A DNA stretch of 64,000 nt from Hsuehochloa calcarea (Eukaryota; Streptophyta; Magnoliopsida; Poales; Poaceae), in NCBI GenBank assembly GCA_036346395.1, contig CM070615.1, positions 20,021,282 to 20,085,281 of the forward strand, in the 5' to 3' direction. The notes beneath the pieces were generated by a model. That model made no database searches and was not told where the DNA came from. It saw nothing but the letters and a program-made list of their open reading frames with translations. The translations under genes and the position numbers were made by a program. Below, piece by piece: positions 1-11,576 of this stretch (its first letter is position 1; each line of letters begins with the position of its first letter).

Positions 1-170
1 GAGGACTAAACACATTGACATTCGATTTCATTTTACGAGAGACCATGTTGAGAAAGGTGATGTTGTGCTTCACTTTGTAGAGTCGAGCAACGACTTGCGG
101 ATATTTTCACTAAGGCTCTTGACTCTTCGCGTTTCTTTGCTTATGGGGAGAGTTAGGGGTTATTAGTCCT
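1..170 (+). pseudogene. Element A: C-terminal end of copia RNase H (partial)
   Basis: This is the last part of the pol gene of a Ty1-copia element whose body lies left of the window. The translation shows the conserved RTKHIDIRFHF and HVEKGDVVLHFVES blocks that close the RNase H domain of SIRE-lineage copia elements. The same block occurs at 55230-55388 in element E. After HFVES the frame is lost through a small deletion, and the remaining residues of the usual ADIFTKALD tail appear in another frame, so this is a decayed copy. RNase H degrades the RNA strand during reverse transcription inside the virus-like particle. Confidence 0.8.
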
Positions 171-1561
171 ATTGGGCTGTTTTGAGGGGGAAGTTGCTCT
201 TTTTGCATTCATTGTATCATAATGCATGTTTCAATTCATTTGTCTTGCATTGTATAATAAAATTAGTGGAGCTTTGATTATTATCCTTGTATGACTTGAT
301 TTCATCTTCTATACCTTGTCATATCAAGTGATAGTCTGCTAGACTTCTTTTATGGCTCTTCATGTTTGGCTTAGCTTTTGCCTTGCTAGCTTTATATCTG
401 TGAGCAAATTGAATCAAATCATGTCTTGTTGGATCTTGTGACTAGTTTTGCTCTAGTGATCCTCTTATGATTCTTGCCATGTCAAATAGGTTGAATTGAG
501 TCTTGAACTTATTTTGAGATGAAAAATGAGCTTTTTATCTTTTTAAGTCAAGCAAATGAAAAATGAGATTTTCTGTGCGAAAAAACTGATCTCACCAATC
601 CTTTCTCATGAGACAGCTTGCCATTGCACTAGGCATGAACTCAGGGGGAGTTTTGGATGACCTAGATCATTCTTTTAAGCTTATCGCTTGAGATGGTGCG
701 GCAAGGCTTGAGATCTAGCACGACAAAAAGGGAGAAAAGAAAATTTGCCCAAAAGGGCTAAGTGCTTGAGCTTTGCTTCAAAAGAATTCCTTAATGCTCA
801 AAATGCCTCAATTCTTGTTTTGAGTCTCTTTTACTTATAGACATGGCTTGACTCATTTTTGGTTGCTTGGGTGAATCTATGATATTGAGCAACATTTCAT
901 GATTTTAATTACATTAATCTCAGATTCTTTGCTATCTTGGTTTTAGCTTTGCGAGTACATGTTTTGCCATGATTGAATATAGCGTCTACTCTTTATATGG
1001 CTTGGTATAATACTTGTCTTGTCTTCATGTATAATAGTCATGGCTCCTTTTACTAAAGTTCAAAAATAAAGTCATTCCTTCATGCTCTTTCTTTTCATGC
1101 ATCTTGATGAATTCATTGTCAAAGGGGAGAAAGATTGTGAAGAAAATCTTGTTGGAGCTTTTGGTTTCATACTTAAGGTTTAATATATAAGAACTTCATA
1201 AAATAAAAATTAAACCTTTTGAAAATTTGTGATCATAGTGAGTTAAGTTTTATGGTTCTATTGCCTTTTCTGATTTCATTTGCAATTGAAGAATACTCAC
1301 AATGATCAAAGGTCAAATAGAAAAATTGCTTTTCATTTGGACCTAAGTGAGATTTTTGGCTACTTTAAAATTGAATCCTTTGGTGCTTTCATTGTCTTAT
1401 CTCACTTGCCTATACTATTACGAAGCCCGACTTGGTGGTTCCTAAGCTTTTTCTTGCTTATGGACCAAGTTGTGCCTTTATCTGCAAAACGGCGATTTTT
1501 ACTTTTCATTTGAAAAACCACATTTTCTTGAAAATTGCCAATGTGTTCATCAAGGGGAGAT
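171..1561 (+). other. Element A: 3' untranslated region and polypurine tract
   Basis: This long AT-rich non-coding stretch lies between pol and the 3' LTR. It is closely similar to 20930-22306 in element B, including the GCATGAACTCAGGGGGAG block and the region near the 3' LTR. It ends in the purine tract AAGGGGAGA just before the LTR, the expected plus-strand primer. No coding frame longer than shadows is seen. Confidence 0.7.
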
Positions 1562-3428
1562 TGTGGATATCGTGAGGATATGTGCACGATCTCGGGATGA
1601 TGAGTCAATTGGCAATGGCGTTGTTAGTTTGCAAAATCTCGCGTTTTGGGTTTGCTCCTAAATTTGTCGGACCACGGTGATCGGCCGGTGGTGTCGGTGG
1701 TCGGACCGCCCGTGGAGGATCCGGCCGGCCATGGTGGCGGTCAGACCGCTAAAACAAAAGTGGGTTTTGGGTGAGCCAAAAATAGGTTGTGTAGGCAAGT
1801 GAGGAGTCTCTGGATGTGGTCCCATCATTTTGGAGCTCCATCAAAAGTTCTATTCGTTTGAATATTCCAAAGGTTTGAATTTTGAGTTGAAAATTTGGCT
1901 AAGTCCTTTGGACCGGTCCGACCGCCGTTGTGGGAGCGGTCGGCCAAACATGAATCGGTCGGACCGGCCTGTAAGGCGATCGGACCGGCAATGGCTTGAA
2001 GGTTAGCCAAGTGTTGCATTGAGTTGGTTTTGATTGTGTTTTTATGTGAACTTCAATGCTTTATTGTTGTATATTGCATTGCGGGCTAGCGTGGGTCAAG
2101 TTGTGAAGAACTTGTTCGGAAGCGGTTTGTTTGTCTATTCTTTGTCGGGCGGCTTGCGAGTCAGCGATGTCAGCGGTGAGTGGATCGGGACTACGCTTGG
2201 AGGCGAGGTCGAGCGATCGGGGATCTGGGTGAGGTCGTGTGACACAAGCGTGGTGCGAGATGGACAAGATGGATCGAGCGGGTGGTTCGATCTGTTGGTT
2301 GGATCGGCGGTGCGGATATCGGTGCGAGTCTGCAGGAGGTTCGATGGGATTCGGACAAGAGAGGCTTGGCGGCGATGAGAACCGTTGATCAAACTACACG
2401 TGGTGAAGCAGGCGATTGCTTCAAGAGTTATTTGTGTGTGGGTCCCATGTGTAAGTGACCCCAAAAGGGAAACCCTAGCTCTCTAGTATAAATAGGAAGA
2501 GGGGAGATGGAAAAGCCTCCCAAGCATTCATTTTAGCCCTTCTTCCTTTTCTAGGGTTTGGAGGAGAGGAGAGGAGAACTAGGGTTTGGAGTGTGCTCCT
2601 TGTTGAGCTCTTGCCCTCCTTGTTGGAGAGGCTTTGTAAGCATCTTGTGTAATCGAACAATCTTGTGATGCTCAATTGAAAGATCGTTTGCTCCCTTTTG
2701 TGTTCTTCTCCCTTTTGGATGATTTTGGTGCTTCCTTGATTCAACGGTTCATGCTTGGTCTCTTGGCCTACTTTATCTTGCTTTGATGTGTGGGATTACT
2801 CCTAGAGTCATCTAGATCATCAACCCCCCACAAGCAAGTCTTGAATCAAGATTTTCACAATTCTAGGGTTTGTGCACTTCTTTGGTAAAATCTCGAGAGA
2901 TCGATTCTGCGAAGTGGATCTGACGGATCGTCGCTAGAAATAGGTCTCTAATTTCATTAGGGAGGTGTGCTCGAAATTTGGTCAAGTTTTATTGGTTGAA
3001 TCAAAAGTTGGATCAAATTTCGTTTTGGTTTTGGGTGGAGTTTTTCAGTACTGGACTCTACCGGTCCGACCGGTCTTTCAACGGCGGATCGACCGCCGTG
3101 TATTCGAGACCATTGGTTTGCGGTCGAACCGTTGTCCACCGGTCCGACCGCTTGATTAGTTCTTGGTCGGACCATTGGTTGACCGTCGGTCCGACCGCCC
3201 GTGGTAGCCGGTCGGACCGCCCGATGCCGATGAGAACAGTGAGTTCTTTTCTCCGTTTGTGTCGTGTGGTTGAGGGGTTTATCCAATCCAACACAAGGCT
3301 TTCGTTGTGTGCTTACTGATCTTCTTAGCTTTCATAGCTAAAGGAGTAAAGTTCGTGTTGGTTTTTGATTTAGGCGAGAAAGTTTTGAAAGCGCCTATTC
3401 ACCCCCTAGTCGCCTTTCCGGTCCTACA
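1562..3428 (+). mobile_element. Element A: 3' LTR, SIRE-lineage copia, type II
   Basis: The LTR begins TGTGGATATCGTG and ends CGGTCCTACA. A TATAAATA box is at about 2487-2494. Two clusters of the nine-base palindrome GGTC-N-GACC lie near the start (about 1670-1990) and near the end (about 3058-3230). The LTR is flanked on the right by AAATG and then by chromovirus integrase sequence, so the element inserted into that gene. It belongs to the same type as the LTRs of B and C, recognised by the stretch ending in TTAGCTTTCATAGCTAAAGGAG before the final conserved block. Confidence 0.85.
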
Positions 3429-4147
3429 AAATGCTACCTTAAGTAGAATTTTTATACAACAACAGTTATCGATCAAGTCTCCAGATGTCCCTATTTGAAG
3501 CTATTTACGGAAGAAAGTGCAGAACACCCTTGTATTGGACTGAAGTAGGTGAAGGACAAGTACCTGGATCAGAGATGCTGAAGGAAGCTGAAGATCAAGT
3601 TCGGTCAATAAGAGAAAAGCTAAGAACAACACAAACCAGACATTAAAGTTATGCTGATAACCGTAGCCGAGATTTAGCTTTTGCACCTGGAGATCACGTG
3701 TATCTGAAGGATTCACCTCTCAAAGGAATGCGTTGTTTCAGAGTAAGTGGGAAGCTAGCACCGAGATACATCAGACCCTTTCCAATTCTTGCGAGAAGAG
3801 GAGAAGTTGCTTACAAGTTAGAGCTCCTACCTTAGCTGTCAGATGTGCATAACGTCTTCCATGTGTTGCAACTGAAGAAGTGTCTACGTGTGTTAGAGGA
3901 GCAGATGTCGTTGAAGCAGTGGACCTACAGGAAGATCTTACCTACAAGGATCAACCCATCAAGATTTTGGAAGTGGCAGAACGAGTGACGAGAGGCAAGA
4001 TCATTCGTTTATGCAAAATCCAGTGAAGCAATCACACCGAAGCGGAAACCACCTAGGAGCGTGAAGAGGCCTGAAGTCCGAGTTTCCCAACCTATTCTCT
4101 AGTCAGCCTGAATCTCAGGGTTGAGATTCCCGTAAGAGGGGTAGGTT
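3429..4147 (+). pseudogene. Element K: Ty3-gypsy chromovirus integrase C-terminus and chromodomain
   Basis: The translation gives YNNSY, then FEAIYGRKCRTPLYW, then the HVYLKDSPLKGMRCF and GKLAPRYI blocks. These are the hallmark end of chromovirus integrases of the Tekay/RIRE type. In another frame follows a chromodomain-like segment with TYKDQPIKILE and RVTRGKIIR, which in the family directs insertion to heterochromatin. Several stops (for example LP-stop-VEF near the left edge, RH-stop-SYAD and LLP-stop-LSD) and a frameshift show decay. The left edge is created by insertion of element A inside the integrase. A short purine-rich run precedes the LTR at 4148. Confidence 0.85.
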
Positions 4148-5304
4148 TGTAACATCCTAATTCTCAGGGTTTTTGAAAATAAAAATAACCATTTGATTTT
4201 ATCGCTAAAGCTTAACTAGGAATTTTAGAAAACAAAAACAATTTAATATGAATTAATTAAACTTCAATTAATTCAAATTTGGTTTAATTGGGCTATCTGG
4301 TATTTAAAGTCAAAAAAAATATTATTTTAAGCTTTTTCTTGGATTTTCTAGAATTTAAAAAGGCATTTTCCTTTTTTTAGATAATTAAAAATAATTTATT
4401 TGAAAATTAAAAGACAAATTAAAGTTGTAAATAATTTTATTAAGTTCCAAATAATTCAAGGAATTTCTGTGTATTTCTTCAGAATTTTTCAACTTTATTT
4501 ACTATTTTATAAAAAGCCTTTTCATTTGTTGTATATTTTGAAATTCGAAAATCAATAAAAATCCCCTTCACTGTTCCAGGCCGAATTCCTTGGCCTGTTA
4601 CTATGCCTCCTCTGATGGCCCAGTGGCCCACCCATCCTCTACGGCCTATTGTGGCCTTGTTGGCCGCTCCGCTCTTTCCCCTCGTTCTCTCTCTTACGCC
4701 CGGCTTTGTCCCGCACGCCCGTTAGCCACCAGCTTTTCCACTGACACCGCCCCGCATCTCCATGTCGAGCCCCGACACCCGTTTTTCCTATGCCTACGCC
4801 CCGTCCCGTTGCTGCCCCATTTCTCTGCCTCTGTCTCCCGTCGGAACTGCCAGAGCACGCACGCGGAGCCGCCGCGGAACCCGTCGCCTATCTTCTCACC
4901 CGGTCATCCTCTGCAGCTATAAAAGGGAGAATCGAGCGCCCCACAGTCCCCTCTCTCTTTCCCCTCACCTCCCCCCACTCCCGCTCTCCTCCGGCCGCTA
5001 TTCGAGTTTTCTCCCCACTGGCCAAGCTTCACGCTGCTGCCTCTAGCACTGCCGCCAAGCCTCCTCCGGTGCCGTCGTCCTCACCCCCGGGTTTGCAACA
5101 CTACCGTCTACCTCGCGCACGCCTCCTAGCCCTCCTAAGCCCCCCGGAGCGCCACTACCGCCTTCAACCACCGACGCCGCCGCTCTTCCACCTCGCTCCT
5201 GGCCACCTCTTCGCACCTGGTCTCCAAAACCGTGCGCATCTTGATCTCCTCACCTCCCTCTATTCGATGGTTCCTCGTTGCCAGCCATCACCCCGCAAAC
5301 CGTC
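4148..5304 (+). mobile_element. Element K: 3' LTR of chromovirus, truncated
   Basis: The LTR starts TGTAACATCC directly after the integrase region and has TATAAAAG at 4918-4925. It is related along its length to the start of the LTR at 5305, including the shared GGCCGAATTCCTT block (about 4582 and 5771), but it is clearly diverged. It stops abruptly where a second LTR begins. The GC-rich part from 4590 to 5300 contains overlapping open frames that are LTR sequence and not genes. Confidence 0.75.
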
Positions 5305-6106
5305 TGTAATACCCCAAAGTTCTGTTACCAAAATAAAAATTAATAAAGTTATTATTTTTTGATTTTTGGGTTGTAAAAGAATTTTCTTGATTTTCTGTAA
5401 TTTAATAGAGTCATCTTGGTTAAAAATATATATAATAAAATCAATTATTTAATTTCTTGGTTTTAAAGTGAAAAAGAAAATTTTTGGAATTTTCTGGGAT
5501 TTAAAGTGAAAAATAAAATTTAATTAATTTCTAGAATTTTCTGGTATTTAAAAAGCTTTCCCCTAATTATTTTAAAACCAAAATAAATTATGTGCAAAAA
5601 ATAAGTACCAATTAGGAGTTGGAAATATTTTATTTAAGTCCAATTTGACACTAGGAATTACTGTGAATTTTCCATGTTTGTTGGACTTTATTTGCTATTT
5701 TCTAAAGCCTAATTAAATTATCTGAATTAATTAAATTTGTAAATATCTCGAAAATCCGAAATAGTGGCCGGGCCGAATTCCTTCCCTGGACCACAGGCTC
5801 TTCCTTCAGCGTCGACTCGATCGACCAGCCTTCTCCCTCTCTGTCTCTTCCGTCCGACCCCAACTGTCATCGTCGACTTCCCTTCGTCGCCTTGACCAAG
5901 CGGTAAAGCGGCTGCGATCCGATCGATTAAATCGCATTGATTCATCTGTTTCCACTCGAGATCATGTCCACCGGTTGCCATGATCATGTTTCTCCCCCGG
6001 CCGCACTCAATCGACCGTTTCTCTTTCTTAACTCGCTTTACTCATCGCCGCCGCATCCACCATTATCGCCCGCGTACGACCCCGTCGATCCGACTACTCC
6101 TTGCCC

Positions 6107-6114
6107 TATAAAAG
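6107..6114 (+). promoter_or_regulatory. TATA box of element L LTR
   Basis: TATAAAAG followed by GGGG lies about 800 bases into the LTR, matching the position and sequence of the TATAAAAG in the related LTR at 4918-4925. It probably marks the U3/R boundary about 30 bases downstream. Confidence 0.6.
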
Positions 6115-6539
6115 GGGGACACTGTCCTTGCATTTCTCCGCTCACACCAGTGCCCTCACAGACGACCACACTGCTCGTTTCTATCATCAGAATCGAAGCC
6201 CGAAGCTCTTCCACCGCCACCCAAAGTACCACCAATTGCCCCATCGTCCGTCGATCTCTGGTGTCGTCGTCCACACTAGGAGCATTGCAACATTGTGTTC
6301 TACCTTAGGCGTACTCCTTCTTCGCTAGAGGATCATCAGAACACCGTCGCCTCCAGAACCCGTACACCGCCGCCGCCAAACCACCTCACCGCCGAACACT
6401 CTGTTGAGCTCTGCCGTCGTAAGGTACCACATAACATTCAACATCTCCTCCTATTTGTTTTGCGAACCTTCGCGTAGTTCGCCGTTGCGCGTAACGCAGG
6501 CAAGCCGTAGTCGAGCGCCATCGTTGTTGCATTAGATGG

Positions 6540-7162
6540 TCATAGTTTCCTTCGACTAGATACTCATAGTTTTCTTCAACCAGGTAGTCGTAGCTTTCTT
6601 CGACTAGATAGTTGTAGTTTCTGTCTACTAGATAGTTGTAGCTTCCTTCGATTAGATTGTCACAGTTTTCTTCGACGAGGTAGTCGTGACTTCTGCTGAC
6701 TAGGTAGTCGTATCCTCTCTTTCAACCAGCGTTATTGAAACCTTCTTTCAACCAGTGTTGTCGAAAACCTTCCTTCGACCAATGTGTCAAAACCTCTCTT
6801 TCGACCAGTGTTGTCGGAACCTTCTTTCGACCAGTGTTGTCAAAACCATTCCTTCGACCAGTGTGTCGAAACCTCTCTTTCGAACAGTGTTGTCGAAACC
6901 TGCCTTCGACCAGTGTAGTTGAAATCTCCTTCAACCAATGTTGTCGAAACCTTCCTTCGACAAGTGTTGTCGAAACCCTTTCTCCGATCAGTGTAGTCGT
7001 AATCTCCTTCGACCAGTACTCGGAAGTGAACAATACTCGAGGATGAACAGCACTCGGAAGTGAACAGTACTCGAGAATGAACACTACTCAGAAGTGAACA
7101 GTACTTGAGGATGAACAATACTCAAAGATGAATGGTATTCGAATATGTACAGTTCTCGGAAT
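6540..7162 (+). repeat. Three adjacent minisatellites inside the element L LTR
   Basis: Block 1 (about 6540-6718) has a 24-base unit of the form TCGTAGCTTTCTTCGACTAG plus four bases, in seven to eight copies. Block 2 (about 6719-7015) has a 26 to 28-base unit around CGACCAGTGTTGTCGAAACC, about ten copies. Block 3 (about 7016-7162) has a 17-base unit around TACTCGGAAGTGAACAG, about eight copies, alternating between two variants. All three are centred on TCGA-type words and lie downstream of the TATA box, so they would be transcribed. Confidence 0.85.
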
Positions 7163-8939
7163 TCTACCTGTTCTTGTGATATCCAAACTTCCGGATGTTC
7201 GTTCTCCTTCATGCGAACTCCAAATTTGTCGATCCTTGTTCCTAAATTCATATAAATTAAATATATATAATCCAGAGCTAAAATTATTCAATTTAGAGTT
7301 TATTTGTATTTTCATTCAAATTTATTTGTTCTTGTTTGTTCTTACTGTATTTTCACATTTTGACTTCGACAACTCTAAAGAATTGAGGTAGTTGAAGAAG
7401 AAGAATTTGAGCAAGGAAAGTTACACCGTTGATCTTATTTGACCCTATTATTTCAAATTATTTAATCTATTTTAAATTATTACTGCATACTTATTTATAT
7501 TCAGTTATTTAAATTTCTGTTTTAAATTTATAGTTATGCCTAAATTCTTTGTATGGCCAATGTTGATATTTGAATCAAATATATTGTCACCCTAGATAAA
7601 AACCTAGTTGATACGATAGTGTGAACTAGGATCATTTGAAAATATTATGCAAAGACATACTTAGACCAAAAATGTTTAGTTTGGGAAATTTTTGCCGAAT
7701 GATTAACTATTGTTTAAAAGTCTATGTTATTGGTTTATCATGGAAGATTTTACAAATGATTTTGAAAAGAAAAAAAATGAAAAGTTGGTTTGTACTTGGG
7801 TGGCATGAATGGTTGGTGGGTGCAGGTTTATGCACGAGCTCAATTCGAGTAGGGTTGAGACCTAAGGGTTATTTTTGAAGTCGTCCAAGTCAGTTAAGAA
7901 CCAATCTTCGAGCCGCATCTTACTAAGCCATATCGTACTTCCACATGTCTCGAATGGGAGGGGCCTGGCTAAATAATTTGTAACATTCCACCGTAGTTGT
8001 GCCATGTTGATGTGTGGGTGTCAGGATGACATAATTTTTATTCCCACATGGCGTAAGAGGGGGCTTGAGTCCGGCGGGTGGTTAGCCCAATGGAAGCGAA
8101 ACCTTAGCGAGGCGGGCTATGGTGGGATGGCGCATTGTAAAGGCCTTGACGCGTGCTCTAGAATGCTTACCTAAGGTACTGAGCAGTGGTATCGACGGAT
8201 GCCAAATAAACTAGAGAATGCATATCTTGTGGGTAAAGTTGTACCACCTCTGCAGAGTGTAAAACTATTCGAATAGCCGTGTCCACGGTCATGGACATGC
8301 TGAGCAAAGCCACTCAAAATTAGACTTTGATTTTGTTTTCAAAAGACTTTATCAAATGGTTTTGGATTTATATCCAAATGGGAAGTTGGGCTGGAAGCCA
8401 TGTGATAGGAGGGTAGCCATCGCCATATTTCATATGGAGGTTATCCTACTATAAACTTTGAGAATTTATAAACTAAATTTTAGTTATGGAATAACTGATT
8501 TGAACCTAGTACAAATATTTAAAGAAAATATTGCTATACACAAATTCAACCAATAAGCCTTCCTTTGATATATCATTGCATGAATTATAATATGTTATTG
8601 GGTGTAACTTGCGAGCACGGAAGTTGTGCTCACCCTTACTTAATGCAAATAAATTTTAGAGAAGGACTTCGCTACTCGTGTTGATCTCGATGACTAGGCC
8701 GCTACCCCAGTCGATTGGCTGTGGCAGACCAGCTGGACTCCACTACTTCTTCGTCTTCCGTTGTGTTTGTTTAAAGTTGGCTTGTAAGCATTTCTTATAA
8801 TCAACTATGTTTATTAATAAAGTTATGCAAATTATGGATGTTACCATATTTGTTTACTGTGTGAACTAGATACTGATCATGGGACTAGTTCAGAAATGTA
8901 CAGAGGATTTGGGGGTGTTACTCCTGGGTCCGACATAAA

Positions 8940-8951
8940 TGGTATCAGAGC
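8940..8951 (+). other. Primer binding site of element L
   Basis: TGGTATCAGAGC begins four bases after the LTR end. It is complementary to the 3' end of initiator methionine tRNA, the usual minus-strand primer of these families. Confidence 0.8.
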
Positions 8952-9502
8952 CAGGTTGACTGTAGGTCATGACCTAGTTAGAATGGTCGTTACTTGAAAA
9001 ACTTCAAAACTTATTTTACATAATAATAAAATAATAAATTATTCTATTCTCATCTTTGTCATCTATCTATCCTTAGCTTCTTCATAGCAATTCTTTCTTA
9101 CCTAATTCTCTTTTCATCATTTTATAATGTTGAATGGATCCTCTTTCCCTTGAAAAATTTCTATAGATGGTCAAGACGTTTCTTACCATTACGTTCAAGA
9201 TCACAAGACATGAAGCTGTCATGGGAGCATCGTCATTGAAGACTGTGAATCGAAGATCGCGATGTTAGACCAACCATATAGCTTAAAGTTTGCCAAGACT
9301 CATTTTGTGTATTGAGTCGCTTCACCAGATTAAGAGTCTCAATCGATAGAACGTGGTGTAAATATATTAAATTTTCGCTAGAGAGCTTTTTGAGTTGGTT
9401 CTTTCGTTTGGGAGTGTTGTTTAGCTCTATCTCCTTAGTTCATCTTCTTTCTCTCTTTCCTAGCCTTTGTCTCCTTCCCTAAACCTCTGGAGTAACTAGC
9501 AG
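8952..9502 (+). other. Element L: untranslated leader
   Basis: This is the non-coding leader between the primer site and gag. Nothing further is recognised in it. Confidence 0.5.
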
Positions 9503-9952
9503 ATGGTGAACACTCGACGCTCTGAAAGTGGAACCAATGCCAACAATAAGGTCCCTACTCCACCACCACCACCAGAAACCAATCGATCAGAATGGCAATC
9601 GATGGACAACAACAAGCCACCAGAAGTATCTCATAATGATGTCATGAGCCATATTCTTTCTGAAAGTCACCATCAGTGGAAGTATGTTATATGTTACAGA
9701 TGTGGTGAACTAGGACACTTCGCCTATGGATGCCCTCATAAGGGAAAGCCAAAACAAGATGTCCATTGTGTTAACTGCAATGGCATCAGACACTGTTTCT
9801 TCAGGTGTCCCAAGAGGGAACTGATCTAGTATAAAGTTTGTAACTGTTGTGGCAAGGAAGGGCATTTTGTCAAACATTGTCGCTTACATGAACAAGCATT
9901 CTTGGCACAACGAGCAACTTCGGTACTGGAGGACATAACAGAAGAACCTCTG
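9503..9952 (+). pseudogene. Element L: gag with internal deletion
   Basis: The frame opens with MVNTRRSES and a proline-rich tract, typical of chromovirus Gag N-termini. It passes almost directly into zinc knuckles, so most of the capsid region is missing. Three CX2CX4HX4C knuckles are seen: CYRCGELGHFAYGC, CVNCNGIRHCFFRC and, after a stop at about 9827, CNCCGKEGHFVKHC. Gag packages the element RNA into particles. The sequence ends where an antisense SIRE LTR begins at 9953, so protease and pol are absent here. Confidence 0.8.
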
Positions 9953-11576
9953 TTGGACCGAAAAGGCGACTAGAGGGGGGGGGGGGTGAATAGGAGCACG
10001 CTCACTTTTTCACAAATAATTGATTCAATAATATTTTACTCCAGTAGCTATAGAAGCTATGAAGATCAGTATATCAGTACAGCGGAAGACTAATATTGAA
10101 TCCCATTTAAACACCTAAACAATACGACAAATCAACAAAGACTAAAGCAATTCAATGCCTTTGGCGATCGGACATTGGGTCAATGGCGGTCGACCGATTA
10201 CTACTACGGTCGATCACTTGGCCTAAAAACGAAACGAAACGGCCAGATGATGAAGTTGCAAATAGATGAAACTTTTGATCTACAACTCCAAACTTGATGA
10301 ACAGAACACACCTTCTCTATGATGACAGGAACCTATTCCAATCGAAGATTGTGATAATTCTTGGAAGAATAATGATCCTTTTCCGTTTGATTGAAGAAGG
10401 TTTCAAAACTGGGTTAAAACGAAAACTAGATCCAAAATCTTGCTCGTGGATGATTGATGATCAAGATGATACTAGATATGTTCTCACATGTCACAGCAAG
10501 GTAGATCACGTGGAGAATTTAATTAAAAACTCGCGAATCAAAGAAAGACACAAAATCATCAAATATAGAGAAAGAACGCAAAGAGACAAGACATGATCAA
10601 ACTTTCCTTTGATTGACTTGATATGGTATGGACTTACAGCCTCTCCATCAATGGAGGACAATGCTCAATCCAAGAGCACGAAAATCACATCAAAATCTCT
10701 AGAACCCTAGCCTCCACAAAAGCTCTCCCTAAGTAAATTAGGGTTTCCAAAATAGCAAAAGAGACGAAGCAGATGTGCAGCCACCTCCCTCCCCTATTTA
10801 TAGTGGAGGCTTAGACCTTCTAGAAGTTTGACTCAATTGGGCTCCCGTTAAGACCCAAAATAAACGGGACACATACGAACGTATTTTAATGCGCCATCTT
10901 TAACACATCTTGACCTAATTAGCTACACCTTGCGCCATCTCGCGCCTCGGATTAGCCAATAGGTTACCCTTGTCCATCTTGTACCACGCTTGAGTACATT
11001 GACCTCACCCAGCATCGTCGATCGTTCTGGACCTCAGCTCTCCAAGACTAGTCCCGATCATCCTCGCCGTTGACCGTCGTTGACCACCAAGCAACCTGCA
11101 CAACAACAGACAAGTAAACCGAATACTAGAACAAGTTCTTCACAACTTGACCCATGTTAGTCAAAAAACGCATCATGCAACATATATGCCCTGAAACTCA
11201 CGACTTTGACCTAACTACTGAACATCACCGCCACGAAGGCCGGCGATCAAAGTGAAAACCGGTCAGACCGCCCCCAGGGCCGGTCTGACCGCCCACCCTG
11301 GCCGGTCTGACCGCCACCTATTGGCTAGTCTGACCGCCAGTTGGGACTTAGCCGAATTTCCTCTCTGGAAAACCGAAACCTACTCGAATTTTCAAACCAA
11401 TAGAACTTTTGACTGGAGACTCCAAAAATTCAGAGACCAAGTGCAATAGAATCCCCTCTGTTGCCTGCTACCTCTATTTTTGGTCTAGCTCAAAACACCA
11501 TTTTTGAAGTTGGCTGGTCCGACCGCCGCTATGGCCGGTCGGACCGCCCTTGGACCGGTCTGACCGCCGCTCGGGC
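9953..11576 (-). mobile_element. SIRE-lineage LTR G, type I, truncated
   Basis: Read on the minus strand this is the 3' part of a type I LTR. On the plus strand it begins TGTTGGACCGAAAAGGCGACTAG, with a run of G near 9976. The TATA box on the minus strand lies at 10795-10802, and GGTC-N-GACC clusters lie near 11260-11335 and 11515-11572. About 150 bases at the LTR 5' end are missing, where a gypsy-like LTR begins at 11577. Confidence 0.75.

Larger units (their letters stand above)
5305..8935 (+). mobile_element. Element L: 5' LTR of chromovirus (Tekay/RIRE-like)
   Basis: This 3.6 kb LTR starts TGTAATACCCC and ends CCGACA, followed four bases later by a primer binding site. Its TATAAAAG box is at 6107-6114. 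A long LTR of this size is usual for Tekay-type grass chromoviruses. It carries three successive minisatellite blocks downstream of the TATA box, annotated separately. It is inserted in the LTR of element K. The remainder of the LTR (about 7170-8935) is AT-rich with no supported gene. Confidence 0.75.

Noticed and set aside
3060..3230. Regularly repeated GGTC-N-GACC units resembling a CRISPR array or satellite
   Set aside because: Units are 9-11 bases, spacing is irregular, and they sit inside LTRs of eukaryotic elements; not a CRISPR array.
4590..5362. Overlapping GC-rich open frames of up to 190 codons
   Set aside because: They lie within the LTR of element K and run into the LTR of L; composition explains the lack of stops and no domain is seen.
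6722..7084. Open frames with repeated protein motifs on both strands
   Set aside because: They are translations of the LTR minisatellites in element L.
10294..10596. Open frame of 60-100 codons recurring in every type I LTR (also 13712, 49770, 58492 and 62501), antisense to LTR transcription
   Set aside because: Lengths vary with each copy's lesions and the similarity follows from LTR homology; no start context, domain or codon signature supports a gene.
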